64,000 nucleotides of DNA from Acidobacteriota bacterium (GCA_026394055.1 JAPKYZ010000063.1:1-64000), one strand, 5' to 3'; positions 29,799 through 38,428 are shown, numbered from the stretch's first letter. The notes: generated by a model from the letters alone, not told the origin. A program made the numbers and translations.

Positions 29799-30443
29799 TC
29801 ACCGCTCGAAGGTAATCGTCGCCGTCCCCGCGGCGCCCGTGTAAATCAGCTCCAACTGCCGGATGCCTTCATCTTTCCCGCGATAGGGGAAGAACACCAA
29901 CCCGGCCTGTGGCAACTCCCGCTCGCCCTCGGCCAACACCGCCTTGGTCACCTTCAACTCCATCGCCCGCCGCAGCGGAAAGGGCATCTTGGGCGGTAGC
30001 GGCTTCGGGTCACTGCCACCACCTCCGCCGCCCCCGCTGATACCACCCTTGGACTTTCCCTCCTCCGGCGAAACCGCCGGCTGCCACTCGGGGTCCTTCA
30101 GCGATTTCAGGGCCAAACCAAAGGGCGTCGCTGGCGTCGGCGCCTTCTTCCCATTGATCCGCAGCGCGAAGTCTTCGGCTGCCAGCTTCAGCTTCGCGTC
30201 CGGCTTCCCGTAGAAGGCCACTTCGATCACCACATACTCTTCATTGGAGAAGGTCCCGCCGGGTGTGGGCACGGCGTGGCCCACAAAATCAGCCGCAATG
30301 GTCACGCCACCCACCTCAGCCTTGGCTTGATAATCCTCGGCCCCGGCTCGAGCTGGTACGCCGTGCACCTCCACCGGCGCCTGCCCGCACAAAGGTAAAG
30401 CCCAAGCTCCGCTCAGGGCCAACGCCAATCCGATAAGTCGCAT
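29799..30443 (-). CDS. Small secreted protein with glycine-rich linker (unknown function)
   Basis: A 214-residue protein with signal peptide MRLIGLALALSGAWALPLCG. The mature part has a beta-rich domain (about 20-120), a glycine run (SGGGGGGGSDP near 140), and a second beta segment ending in TITFER. Proline-rich stretches flank the linker. Similar exported two-part proteins are common in Solibacter-type genomes but no function is known. It is divergent from pilT, 56 nt away. Confidence 0.75.
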   Translation of the reverse strand: MRLIGLALALSGAWALPLCGQAPVEVHGVPARAGAEDYQAKAEVGGVTIAADFVGHAVPTPGGTFSNEEYVVIEVAFYGKPDAKLKLAAEDFALRINGKKAPTPATPFGLALKSLKDPEWQPAVSPEEGKSKGGISGGGGGGGSDPKPLPPKMPFPLRRAMELKVTKAVLAEGERELPQAGLVFFPYRGKDEGIRQLELIYTGAAGTATITFER

Positions 30444-30499
30444 ACCTCTGATTCTCCCGTGATCGCGCCCGGCGGATCAAGCCACTACACTAGCCTCAG

Positions 30500-31645
30500 A
30501 TGGCCGACTACCAGCGTGAGCTAAACCAGATCGTGGCGGAGCTGAACCGCGCCTCTTCGCGTGAGCCGGCGGTGAAGTCTACAACGGCGGCAGCACTGTC
30601 GGAGTTGCTGGAGCTGGCCGTGCAGCAAGACGCCTCCGACATCCTGCTGGTCTCGGGCGCTCCGGCGGCTCTGCGGCGGCGGGGCAAGATGTCGGTGGTG
30701 CCGGGGCCGCCGCTGACCGACGCCGATATCCAGCGCCTGGTGCTGCCGCTGCTGACGCCCGGCGAGTACGGCACGCTGCAAAAGGAAAAGTCCGTCGACC
30801 TGGCCTTTGATTCCGGTGCCACCGGCCGCTTCCGCGCCAACGTGCACTACCAGCGCGGCACGCTGGCGTGCTCGATCCGGCTGCTGCCCCGCACCATCCC
30901 CACGCTCGAGGAGCTGCACCTGCCGGAGACGCTCGACCGGTTGGCCAACCTCCGGCAAGGCCTGGTGCTCATCACAGGCCCCACCGGGTCCGGCAAAACC
31001 TCGACACTCGCCGCCCTGGTGGACCGCATCAACGACCGGCGCGAGTGCCACATCGTCACCATTGAAGAGCCCGTCGAGTACGTGCACGCAAACCGTTCCG
31101 CCATCATTGAGCAGATCGAAGTAGGCCGCGACACGCCGGCCTTCTTGAACTCGCTCCGCAGCATCCTGCGCCAGTCGCCCGACGTCATCCTGATCGGCGA
31201 AATGCGGGACCCGGAGACCATCGCCACCGCGCTGACGGCAGCAGAAACCGGGCATCTGGTGCTCTCGACGCTGCACACCAACGACACCGCGCAGGCCGTC
31301 TCGCGCATCCTGGACGTCTTCCCCACCTCGCACCAATCGCAAATCCGGCTGCAGCTCTCGCTCGCCCTATCCGCCGTGATCGCGCAGCAACTGGTGCCCA
31401 CCGTCGACGGCAAGTCCCGCTATCCGGCGCTTGAAATCATGATGGCCACGGACGCCGTGCGAAACCTGATCCGCCAAGGGCAGGACCAGCAGCTACGCTC
31501 CCAGCTCACCATCGGGCGGGCGGCGGGGATGAACACGATGGAACAGTCCTTGGCAGAGTTGACGCGCTCAGGGAAGATCTCAAAAGAAGTAGCGCTGTCG
31601 CATTGCTACCGGGCAGATGATTTGCGGGGGCTGCTGGCGGTGTAG
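30500..31645 (+). CDS. pilT: Type IV pilus retraction ATPase PilT
   Basis: Hexameric ATPase that depolymerises type IV pili for twitching motility and DNA uptake. It has 381 residues. Walker A is GPTGSGKTST, the Asp box includes TIEEPVEY, Walker B is VILIGEMRDPETI and the His box STLHTNDTAQAV; the AIRNLIR-like region (DAVRNLIRQG) is close to the PilT C-terminal signature. The N-terminus has about 30 residues more than E. coli-type PilT. No other pilus gene is in the window. The start codon lies 8 nt after a TACACT hexamer, as expected of a leaderless message. Confidence 0.94.
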   Translation: MADYQRELNQIVAELNRASSREPAVKSTTAAALSELLELAVQQDASDILLVSGAPAALRRRGKMSVVPGPPLTDADIQRLVLPLLTPGEYGTLQKEKSVDLAFDSGATGRFRANVHYQRGTLACSIRLLPRTIPTLEELHLPETLDRLANLRQGLVLITGPTGSGKTSTLAALVDRINDRRECHIVTIEEPVEYVHANRSAIIEQIEVGRDTPAFLNSLRSILRQSPDVILIGEMRDPETIATALTAAETGHLVLSTLHTNDTAQAVSRILDVFPTSHQSQIRLQLSLALSAVIAQQLVPTVDGKSRYPALEIMMATDAVRNLIRQGQDQQLRSQLTIGRAAGMNTMEQSLAELTRSGKISKEVALSHCYRADDLRGLLAV

Positions 31646-31692
31646 TGCGATCGCCGGCTCGCGCCGCAAAAACTGGCCAGCGTGAACTGGCC

Positions 31693-32394
31693 CTAGGCAC
31701 GGAACATCGCTTCCTGGCGACGGCTATGACCCGGGCAGTACTCCCGGCTGGACAAAAGATTCCAGAATGCCTCCGGGGAACTGACCGCTTCGTCGAGCCA
31801 CTCGTTCTTCAATAGCGTCACCAGCAGTGCACAGGATCGGGCTTGGCAGTTAATGGAGCGGTCAGGATTGAACTCGATATCAGTAAAACCAGAGTACTTC
31901 AGAAGGTTTCGGCGAAGCCAATCGCGATGCTCGTAAAGGGCCGTGATGTACAACCAATCGTAGAAGGCCGTCTTCGGCTCCGGTCGGAACCATACGTTGT
32001 CGAATTTGAATCCCGTCAGAAGGCCAGATTGCCTCAAGCGCACGTCGCGCTTAGCATCGCGTACATCATCCACCGTGTACAGGTCAGTGAACGGGCCGCC
32101 ATTCTCAAATACCTTGCTTCCCTGGAATGCCTTCTCGATGGGCATTAAGCCCAAACTCGTGCTACGAATCTTTAAATTGAACGCACTAAGCCTCTGTCCA
32201 ACCAACTCATCAGATTTGGTGGACACTTCAAGCAGCGGAGCATAGCCAGCCCGCGCCGCAGCTGCATGAAGCTCCTGAACATTCTTCTTCTTTTGCGACG
32301 CCGCAAAACCAGGGTGCCAAACCAGACGAATCGAGATCTGCCGGACAAGTTCGGGGCTATCGGGTACCGGAATGAAAATTGGCCGTTCAGCCAT
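31693..32394 (-). CDS. Probable NADAR-family antitoxin partner of DarT
   Basis: A 233-residue protein starting MAERPIFIPVP; this ATG (32394) lies inside the last codons of the upstream darT gene, an 8-nt overlap typical of toxin-antitoxin operons. The open frame begins earlier but overlaps darT heavily and is not needed. Family features that I recognise from proteins annotated as DarT1-associated NADAR antitoxins are LVWHPGFAASQKKKNVQELH, STKSDELVGQRLSAFNL, the EKAFQGSKVFENGGPF segment and the YSGFTDIEFNPDRSINCQARSCA C-terminal part. NADAR enzymes remove ADP-ribose from guanine. The assignment rests on memory of the family, so it is moderately sure. GC content is lower than the neighbours. 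Confidence 0.65.
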   Translation of the reverse strand: MAERPIFIPVPDSPELVRQISIRLVWHPGFAASQKKKNVQELHAAAARAGYAPLLEVSTKSDELVGQRLSAFNLKIRSTSLGLMPIEKAFQGSKVFENGGPFTDLYTVDDVRDAKRDVRLRQSGLLTGFKFDNVWFRPEPKTAFYDWLYITALYEHRDWLRRNLLKYSGFTDIEFNPDRSINCQARSCALLVTLLKNEWLDEAVSSPEAFWNLLSSREYCPGHSRRQEAMFRA

Positions 32395-32908
32395 GCGGAA
32401 GATTCCTAATGAGGTCCAAGGGTATCGCCTTCGGAACCAGAATTTCATACTTCTCAGCCGCCTGCAATCGCTTTTGGACGTCGGGATCAGCCCAATTCGT
32501 GCGCGTATACAGAACCTCGTAGTCGATCATCTCCCCGGCCTGTTCGACCGGAAGAAATTGGATGTTGTTGGTGTTCGCCATTCCCGGCGCAAATAGGACG
32601 CCCTCCCAATGAAGCACGCTGGCGTGAATCTGAAGGAAAATGGTGTCGCCGATCCTTCCTTGCTGTCTTGCTACAAACTCCATCGGATGCACACTCTTGA
32701 AGCAAAGGTGTATGTACTTGTGGAGATCCCGCTGACGGTCGACAAACCTACTGCCCTCGTCGCTTCCGGGCGCGGGAATCGCAACGTTTCGCTCTTCTAA
32801 TTCGGCAAGTGGGTAGAGACCGCCGAGATCACGAATAAGCTGGAGGTTCCGCCGATCGGTGAAGTGATACAGATGAGGAATCCGCCGAAGCGGATCGATC
32901 TCGGGCAT
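32387..32908 (-). CDS. darT: DarT-like DNA ADP-ribosyltransferase toxin (DUF4433)
   Basis: A 173-residue protein of the DarT family, which transfers ADP-ribose from NAD to single-stranded DNA bases and stops replication. The N-terminus HLYHFTDRRNLQLIRDLGG (residues 12-30) is the hallmark HFT...NL..I motif of NAD binding, and the catalytic glutamate is most probably Glu155 in KYEILVPKAIP. The length matches DarT proteins (about 170-220). Its stop codon overlaps the start codon of the antitoxin candidate. A TTGCTG-17-TAAGAT promoter lies directly before the start codon. Confidence 0.75.
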   Translation of the reverse strand: MPEIDPLRRIPHLYHFTDRRNLQLIRDLGGLYPLAELEERNVAIPAPGSDEGSRFVDRQRDLHKYIHLCFKSVHPMEFVARQQGRIGDTIFLQIHASVLHWEGVLFAPGMANTNNIQFLPVEQAGEMIDYEVLYTRTNWADPDVQKRLQAAEKYEILVPKAIPLDLIRNLPHG

Positions 32909-32915
32909 GCCCTAC

Positions 32916-32944
32916 ATCTTAGTCAGATTCGGACGGTTCAGCAA
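32916..32944 (-). promoter_or_regulatory. Promoter of the darT operon (leaderless)
   Basis: On the minus strand TTGCTG (complement of 32939-32944), 17 nt, TAAGAT (complement of 32916-32921). The ATG begins 7 nt after the -10 box, so the message would start at about the start codon. No Shine-Dalgarno sequence is present, in agreement. Confidence 0.6.
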
Positions 32945-32997
32945 TTGGCGCAGCCATGGCAGTCTTGGCAGGCCGCTTTAGCCCGTCCACAGCCGCT

Positions 32998-33027
32998 GTT
33001 TCGGGGCATCCGGCCGTGCCCCGAAAC
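32998..33027. terminator. 11-bp hairpin before the sugar isomerase gene's 3' end
   Basis: gtttcggggca (32998-33008) pairs with tgccccgaaac (33017-33027) around an 8-nt loop. It lies downstream of the isomerase stop codon on the minus strand and upstream of the darT promoter, so it separates the two transcription units. Confidence 0.55.
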
Positions 33028-33055
33028 TTACGGGCGGAGATCTCGCCTTGGCGCT

Positions 33056-34105
33056 TTAACCCAAGCCCAGAATTCGGCGGTTGCGCTTGGCGTCGGTGGC
33101 GGCGCCGGCGAAATCGTCGAAGGCCTTGGTGGGCACGTCGATCAAGTGCGAAGCGATAAAAGGAGCACCCTCGGCCGCCCCCTGCACGCTGTCCTTAAAG
33201 CAGCACTCCCACTCGAGCACGGCCCAGCTCTTATAGCCCGCCGCGGTCAGGCGTGAGAAGACCTGCTTGAAGTCCACCTGGCCATCGCCCAGCGAACGGA
33301 AGCGGCCCGGGCGGCCGGTCCAGCCTTGGTAGCCGCCATAGACACCGCTCTTGGCCGACGGACGGTACTCGGCATCCTTCACGTGGAACGCCTTGATGCG
33401 CGGGCCGTAGGCGTCGATGAAGCCGACGTAGTCCAGGCACTGGAGCACAAAGTGCGACGGGTCGTAGTTGATGTTGACGCGCGGGTGGTTGCCGGTGGCT
33501 TCGAGGAACATCTCGAACGTCGAACCGTCGAACACATCTTCGCCGGGGTGGAGCTCATAGGCGAAGTCGATGCCGTTGGCGTCGGCATAGTTCAGGATCG
33601 GAATCCAGCGCTTGGCCAGCTCCTTGAAGCCTTCCTCGACAAAGCCCGCCGGGCGCTGCGGCCAGGGGTAGATGTAGGGCCACAGCAGCGCGCCGGTGAA
33701 CGACGGCGTGACCGTGAGGCCCATGTTCTTGGACGCCTTGATGACGTACTTCAACTGCTGCACCGCCCACTTGGCGCGCTCCTTCGGGTTGCCGTGCACG
33801 GCGGCCGGCGCAAAGGCGTCGAACATCTCGTCATAGGCCGGATGGGCGGCCACCAGCTGGCCTTGCAGGTGAGAAGCCAGCTCCGTAATCACAAGACCGT
33901 TCGTTTGACCCTTGATGTCATCGCAGTAAGTCTTCGACTCGGAGGCCTTCTTAATGTCGAGCAAACGCCCGTCCCAGCTGGGCACTTGCACGCCCTTATA
34001 GCCGAGGCTGCTCACCCATTCGGTGATGTTCGGCAGTGTGTTGTAGGGGGCGGTATCGCCCATGAACTGCGCCAGGAAAATGGCGGGACCTTGAATTTGA
34101 GGCAT
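33056..34105 (-). CDS. Sugar phosphate isomerase/epimerase-like TIM-barrel protein
   Basis: A 349-residue member of the AP-endonuclease 2/xylose-isomerase-like barrel family, cytoplasmic. Metal-ligand positions are recognisable: YELHPGEDVF (Glu), NINYDPSHF (Asp, His), IKAFHVKDAEYRP (His, Asp) and VLEWECC (Glu) near the end. Proteins of this kind isomerise or epimerise sugars or cyclitols. The precise substrate is unknown. A full-length copy with no disruption; no operon partner is obvious, the acid phosphatase gene lying 52 nt upstream on the same strand. Confidence 0.88.
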   Translation of the reverse strand: MPQIQGPAIFLAQFMGDTAPYNTLPNITEWVSSLGYKGVQVPSWDGRLLDIKKASESKTYCDDIKGQTNGLVITELASHLQGQLVAAHPAYDEMFDAFAPAAVHGNPKERAKWAVQQLKYVIKASKNMGLTVTPSFTGALLWPYIYPWPQRPAGFVEEGFKELAKRWIPILNYADANGIDFAYELHPGEDVFDGSTFEMFLEATGNHPRVNINYDPSHFVLQCLDYVGFIDAYGPRIKAFHVKDAEYRPSAKSGVYGGYQGWTGRPGRFRSLGDGQVDFKQVFSRLTAAGYKSWAVLEWECCFKDSVQGAAEGAPFIASHLIDVPTKAFDDFAGAATDAKRNRRILGLG

Positions 34106-34157
34106 ACGGCATCATCTTATGCGAAATCGCGTGCCGTTCAAGAGCGCCGCGCGAAAA

Positions 34158-34931
34158 TTATGGCTTCAAGGCCGAAAGCTTCTTGGAGAGGTCGTCACCA
34201 TAGAAGCGGTCCCAGCTGCCATACATCGCATTGGGCAGGATGAACCAACGGTCGCCAAACAGGGAGCCGTATTGCTCCATCTGCTTCTGCCGGGCCTCGG
34301 GCGTGGTGGCGGCGGTGACGAAGTCGTTCAAGTCATCGCCGATCAGCAGCAGCACGTGGTACATTCCTGCTACCTCGCTGCGGCGGGGAGATTTGTCGGA
34401 GGTGCCGGTGCGGCAAATCAGCGCCCCGGGAACTCCCAGCGCCTGAAGGTTCTTGCGGGTGGGATCGGATGCATCCCCACTGCATTCCCGGTTGGTGATG
34501 TAGTAAATCGTCACGCCGCGCATCCGGGCATAGAGCAGAAACTCTCGCGCGCCCGGCACCAGCCCGGCTCGTGACTCCATCACCCACTTCTTCCAGGTCT
34601 CCTCGGTGAAGCGCTGTCCGGCTTTGGCCAATTGCGCCCGATAGGCCGAGTTGTCCAGCACCGTCTCATCGAGATCGAGAATCACTGCGGGCGGTAGGGG
34701 CTGCGCACCGACGTAGTTAGCCTCCAGCGCCGCCACCCAGCGCGGTGTGGCCAGCGCCCGATCCAGCGCCGCCCGCGCGGCCACATAGACCTGCCGCGCA
34801 TTGGCTTGATATTCGGCGCTGGTCTGCGTCCACAGCACCGCGTCCACACTTTCGTACGTCTTCGAGTTGGCCGGAGCTTGCGCAGTCGCGGACAGAGCGG
34901 CCAGAGTCAGGGCAAGGAAGAATCGGCTCAT
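34158..34931 (-). CDS. Secreted acid phosphatase (class C, HAD family)
   Basis: A 257-residue exported phosphomonoesterase related to lipoprotein e (P4) and OlpA (PF03767). The signal peptide MSRFFLALTLAALSATAQA has no lipobox cysteine, so it is periplasmic or secreted. The HAD motif 1 is ILDLDETVLDNSAY, motif 2 the YYITNRE segment, motif 4 LLIGDDLNDF. Likely removes phosphate from nucleotides or other organic phosphates. It is separated by 52 nt from the sugar isomerase gene. Confidence 0.9.
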   Translation of the reverse strand: MSRFFLALTLAALSATAQAPANSKTYESVDAVLWTQTSAEYQANARQVYVAARAALDRALATPRWVAALEANYVGAQPLPPAVILDLDETVLDNSAYRAQLAKAGQRFTEETWKKWVMESRAGLVPGAREFLLYARMRGVTIYYITNRECSGDASDPTRKNLQALGVPGALICRTGTSDKSPRRSEVAGMYHVLLLIGDDLNDFVTAATTPEARQKQMEQYGSLFGDRWFILPNAMYGSWDRFYGDDLSKKLSALKP

Positions 34932-35032
34932 GCGTCTATTCCAACATGACGGCTGGGAAGTTATGGTGGATCACCCTGAAAGCTCGTCGCGTCATGACGA
35001 GTAACCGCAAGTGCCCCACTAAGAGCCACCGC

Positions 35033-35220
35033 CTCACGCCGAGCCGCGACAGAATGGAGCGGAGTTTCCCACTTTCGTAGGCTGCCTCCATGATTTGCCC
35101 TTTGGACAGCATGGCCAGTGGTGTTCAAAGCATGATTGGGCCGATCCCGTCCGTCCTGGTTCCAGGGTAGCGACTGAAGGACGCCGACTCCGCTCGATTC
35201 CGTCGCGGCTCAGTGTGAGG
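35033..35220. repeat. Inverted pair of the GAGCCGCGAC...GGAGCGG intergenic repeat
   Basis: A 32-bp unit (35033-35064) recurs inverted at 35189-35220 with 4 mismatches; both contain GAGCCGCGAC followed at 6 nt by GAGCGGAG. Related copies of this unit occur at 44635, 47507, 55189 and 58727. The 124-nt centre has no recognised content. The whole 353-nt gap between the acid phosphatase and cytochrome genes is occupied by this element and shows no gene. Confidence 0.75.
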
Positions 35221-35284
35221 CAGCGGTGCGTGACGGAAAAATACCGGCCAGCGCTCACGGTTGCCTGCGATCGCGTGAACACCC

Positions 35285-36256
35285 CTAGTAAGCCCGAATG
35301 CGGTGGTCAGTAAACGTGAGATGCGGCACGGGGGTCGACTTGGGCATGTGGCAGCTCACACAATCCGGCTTGCACTGCGCGGCGCGGCGCAACTTGGACC
35401 CCGCGCCTTCGTGGCAGCCCACGCACTTGGCGTCATAGAAGGCCGCGTTCTTGCGCTGCGGGGCGTCGTGGGCGTCGTGGCAGGTTAAACAAGAAAGCTT
35501 GCCTGACTTTTGGAAGCAGTTGCTGGCCATCAAGCCCACGGGTTGAAACCGGACCGACAGTGGATCATCCAGCTCCGGCTCCCGCGACGCATTCTGGGCC
35601 GGCGGCGTGCGGTGGCATTCGCCGCAGATCAGCACTTGCTGGCGGGCGGGGAAGCGCCCCGGGTTCAGAACATTCTTGGCCGTGGGAGCCTTCACATGCG
35701 CCGCGCCGGGGCCGTGGCAGCGTTCGCACTGGACGCCCGGGACCATCTGCTTCAAGTCCGGACCCGTGGCCTCATCCCCGGGCTGGACACCCGTCGCGTG
35801 GCAGCCAAAACAGCGGCGCGCATCAGCCACGGACTGCCGCACTCCCAGTGCATCAATGAGCGTCGCGGGCGGCGTGCGGCGATGGCCGGGCGTAAAGTCA
35901 GCGGTCTTTGAATCGAGGTAGTAGGTCAGCCGGTGCTCCACCCAACGGCCCTCGCGCTGGCCGACGTAGGTGATGCCATAAAGACCGGAGCCGAAGGCCC
36001 AATCAAAGACCGCCTGCAGCGATTCCCCACCCTTGGCGATCTCGACGCGGTTGCCCGCCGGATAGCGGTAGCGGGTGCCATTGGCTTCGGCGTGGGTCAA
36101 GCCCTGCAGATGGTCGTCGGGAGCGGCCGGCCGTAGCGCGCGCCCATGGCCAGAGCGGGCATGGCGCGCCACTTCGTTTGCGTGGCACGGCGCGCAGGCC
36201 GAATTGCCGGCCAGTTGGACCACCCAGAGTTGCCAGAAAAACACTGCCGCAAACAT
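35285..36256 (-). CDS. Secreted multiheme cytochrome c (seven CXXCH)
   Basis: A 323-residue cytochrome. Seven heme-binding motifs are visible: CAPCH, CFGCH, CERCH, CGECH, CLTCH, CVGCH and CVSCH. The N-terminal hydrophobic stretch (MFAAVFFWQLWVVQLAG) is a signal peptide and is followed immediately by the first heme site. The layout resembles cytochrome c554/NrfB-type and doubled-CXXCH proteins. The YRYPAGNRVEIAKGG segment (about 62-76) looks like a small extra domain. Probable electron carrier at the cell envelope; the redox partner is not in this window. Its start region is divergent from the O-methyltransferase gene. Confidence 0.9.
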   Translation of the reverse strand: MFAAVFFWQLWVVQLAGNSACAPCHANEVARHARSGHGRALRPAAPDDHLQGLTHAEANGTRYRYPAGNRVEIAKGGESLQAVFDWAFGSGLYGITYVGQREGRWVEHRLTYYLDSKTADFTPGHRRTPPATLIDALGVRQSVADARRCFGCHATGVQPGDEATGPDLKQMVPGVQCERCHGPGAAHVKAPTAKNVLNPGRFPARQQVLICGECHRTPPAQNASREPELDDPLSVRFQPVGLMASNCFQKSGKLSCLTCHDAHDAPQRKNAAFYDAKCVGCHEGAGSKLRRAAQCKPDCVSCHMPKSTPVPHLTFTDHRIRAY

Positions 36257-36318
36257 GGCCGATCCAATGGTATCTTGCCCAATCAGGAGACGCTTGGTCC
36301 GTTTGCTAGCCTAAGCCC

Positions 36319-37323
36319 ATGGACGCCTCGCTCAACCCCGGCCGCCTGTTTGGCATGATGACGGCCTATCAACAAACGGCCGCTTTGAAAGCCGCCATCG
36401 ATGTGGATCTGTTTACCGCCATCGGCGAAGGCGTCAACACCGCCCGCGCCTTGGCCGCCCGCTGCAACGCCTCTGAGCGGGGCTTGCGCATTCTGGCCGA
36501 TTACTTGACCGTGCAATGCCTGCTGGCCAAGCAAGGCGATCAATATTCGCTGACCGCGGAAAGCGGCGCGTTCCTCAATCGCCATTCACCGGCCTACGTC
36601 GGCGCGATGTCGCGCTTCCTGGCCGGCCCGCATGTCATGGCGCAGTTTGGCACGCTCACCGAAGCCGTCCGCAAGGGCGGTGTGGCCAGCGATGCCCAAG
36701 GCGCCACGGCCGATCAGTATGGAGGCTGGGTGGACTTTGCCCATGCCATGGAAGCGATGATGGGCTTGGCCGCGATGCAGGTGGCCGGCATGGTGAACGG
36801 ACCGGAGCCGGGGCCGCTTGCGGTGCTCGACGTGGCAGCTTCGCACGGCCTGTTCGGCTTCCAGATCGCCAAGCAGAACCCGGAGGCGCACATCACCGCG
36901 CTCGACTGGCCGAATGTGCTCGAGATCACCGAGGCCAACGCCGCCCGCTGGGGCCTCACAAGCCGCGTCTCGACCATTGCGGGCGACGCCTTTCAAGTAG
37001 ACCTGGGCGGCCCCTACGACGTCATCCTGCTCACCAACCTGCTGCACCATTTTGATTTCGCCGCCAACGTGGCGTTGCTCAAACGCATGAAGGCCGCGCT
37101 GAAGCCGGGCGGACGCGTCTTTACGCTCGAGTTTGTGCCGAACGAAGACCGCGTCTCCCCGCCCGGCTCCGCCGTTTTCCCGCTGGTGATGTTAGCCTCG
37201 ACCCCGGCGGGCGATGCCTACACCTTCAGCGAACTTTCCAGCATGTTCTCGGAAGCCGGCTTCGCCACCAGTGAGCAGTTCCCAGTGATCCCCACCCCGG
37301 AAACGATCATCATCAGCCAGTAG
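36319..37323 (+). CDS. O-methyltransferase of the family-2 (acetylserotonin-type) fold
   Basis: A 334-residue SAM-dependent methyltransferase. The N-terminal winged-helix dimerisation domain (about 1-100; LKAAIDVDLFTAIGEG) is followed by the catalytic domain with SAM motif VLDVAASHGLFGFQIA and the LTNLLHHFD segment. In bacteria such enzymes methylate aromatic polyketides or, in other branches, unknown small molecules. It is divergent from the cytochrome gene and convergent to the LysR gene, with the 37332-37407 hairpin between. Confidence 0.88.
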   Translation: MDASLNPGRLFGMMTAYQQTAALKAAIDVDLFTAIGEGVNTARALAARCNASERGLRILADYLTVQCLLAKQGDQYSLTAESGAFLNRHSPAYVGAMSRFLAGPHVMAQFGTLTEAVRKGGVASDAQGATADQYGGWVDFAHAMEAMMGLAAMQVAGMVNGPEPGPLAVLDVAASHGLFGFQIAKQNPEAHITALDWPNVLEITEANAARWGLTSRVSTIAGDAFQVDLGGPYDVILLTNLLHHFDFAANVALLKRMKAALKPGGRVFTLEFVPNEDRVSPPGSAVFPLVMLASTPAGDAYTFSELSSMFSEAGFATSEQFPVIPTPETIIISQ

Positions 37324-37331
37324 CTCTATTC

Positions 37332-37407
37332 GATCAGCCCCATGCGTCAGCTTGGGGCTTTGGGCGGGGTCGGTCAGCAAGCCCCAAGCTCACGCATGGG
37401 GCTGATC
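37332..37407. repeat. 29-bp inverted repeat, second copy of the 7950-8152 element
   Basis: Arms at 37332-37360 and 37379-37407 are complementary over 29 bp with one mismatch around an 18-nt loop. The arm sequence matches the element at 7950-8152. It sits between two convergent genes, so it is a likely bidirectional terminator as well as a dispersed repeat. Confidence 0.85.
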
Positions 37408-37441
37408 AAGGGGCGGTCCCGGAGAAGGGACAGCGTGCCAT

Positions 37442-38338
37442 CTACCCCCGCCGCAGAGCATTCTCAAGCAGCAAATCGAGAAACGCCTGCGCCGGTGCCG
37501 CCAGCGGGGCGCGGCTGGAGTGCACGATGCCGAGCGGGCGGCGCAGGCTGCGCGGCACCAGCGGGATGGCGACTAAGCGCCCGATCTCGACCCAACTCTT
37601 CACCACTGGCTTGGGCAGAATGCTGATGCCCTGCGACAGCGCCACGGCCTCGCGCACGGAATCCATGTTGTCCAAATGGAGAATCTTCTTGACCGTCACC
37701 TTTTGCTCGCGCAAAAAGCGGTCCAGATGGCGCTGGATGGGGAGATCTTCGTCGAAGGCGACAAAGGGCTCGCCCGCCAACGCCATCGGGTGCACCGAAG
37801 GCATTTTGGCGAACCGGTGCGCCGGAGCCACGGCCAGCACCATCTCTTCTTCGCGCCACGGAATCGCCACCACGTCGCGCGATGCTTTGGGGTAGCTGAC
37901 CAGTCCCAAATCGGCCTGGCCGTCGCGGATCGCTTCGTAGATCCGTTCCGGGCGCATGTAGTCCACGGTGAGCTCAGCGGCCGGGTAGCGCTGCCGGAAC
38001 TCCTCCTGCAGACGGTTCAGTTCGGGCAAACGCAGCGAGTAGATCGCCACAAACCGCACACAATGGCGAGGTTCAGCACCCAATCGGGCCACCACCGCCT
38101 GCAACTCCTCATGCTGCCGGAGCACCTGTTGGCAGAAGTCGAGATAGGCCGTTCCTGCCGCCGTTAGGCGCATCGGCCGGCGGTTCAGCAGTGGCATCTG
38201 GAAGCGCCGCTCCAGCTCCTTTAAGTGCTGGCTGGCGGCGGATTGGGTGACTCCGCACTCCTCGGCGCCCTTGGTAACACTTTTCAAATGAACAATTTCA
38301 CGAAAAAGGCGGAGGTCAGAAAATTTCAGCGAATACAT
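37442..38338 (-). CDS. LysR-family regulator divergent from glutamate synthase
   Basis: A 298-residue LysR protein with the N-terminal helix-turn-helix (DLRLFREIVHLKSVTKGAEECGVTQSAASQHLKELERRF). It is divergent from gltB, 90 nt away, which is the arrangement of gltC and gltAB in Bacillus; regulation of glutamate synthase is therefore a reasonable inference but the sequence does not prove it. Its ATG lies within a perfect LysR palindrome (38337-38351), consistent with autorepression. Confidence 0.9.
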   Translation of the reverse strand: MYSLKFSDLRLFREIVHLKSVTKGAEECGVTQSAASQHLKELERRFQMPLLNRRPMRLTAAGTAYLDFCQQVLRQHEELQAVVARLGAEPRHCVRFVAIYSLRLPELNRLQEEFRQRYPAAELTVDYMRPERIYEAIRDGQADLGLVSYPKASRDVVAIPWREEEMVLAVAPAHRFAKMPSVHPMALAGEPFVAFDEDLPIQRHLDRFLREQKVTVKKILHLDNMDSVREAVALSQGISILPKPVVKSWVEIGRLVAIPLVPRSLRRPLGIVHSSRAPLAAPAQAFLDLLLENALRRG

Positions 38339-38351
38339 TAGACATTCTAAT
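38337..38351. promoter_or_regulatory. LysR-box ATTAGA-N3-TCTAAT (T-N11-A)
   Basis: A perfect 6-bp dyad with a 3-nt centre, containing the T-N11-A pattern of LysR sites. It overlaps the lysR start codon (38336-38338). A second small palindrome, ATGAT-AC-ATCAT, follows at 38350-38361. Both lie in the 90-nt divergent region before gltB. Confidence 0.65.
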
Positions 38352-38428
38352 GATACATCATCAGTTTGACGAATGAAAGGCGGTGTTGCTATTCTTCAAA
38401 AACCCCCAAAGTCTGGAGGCGATTTTCT

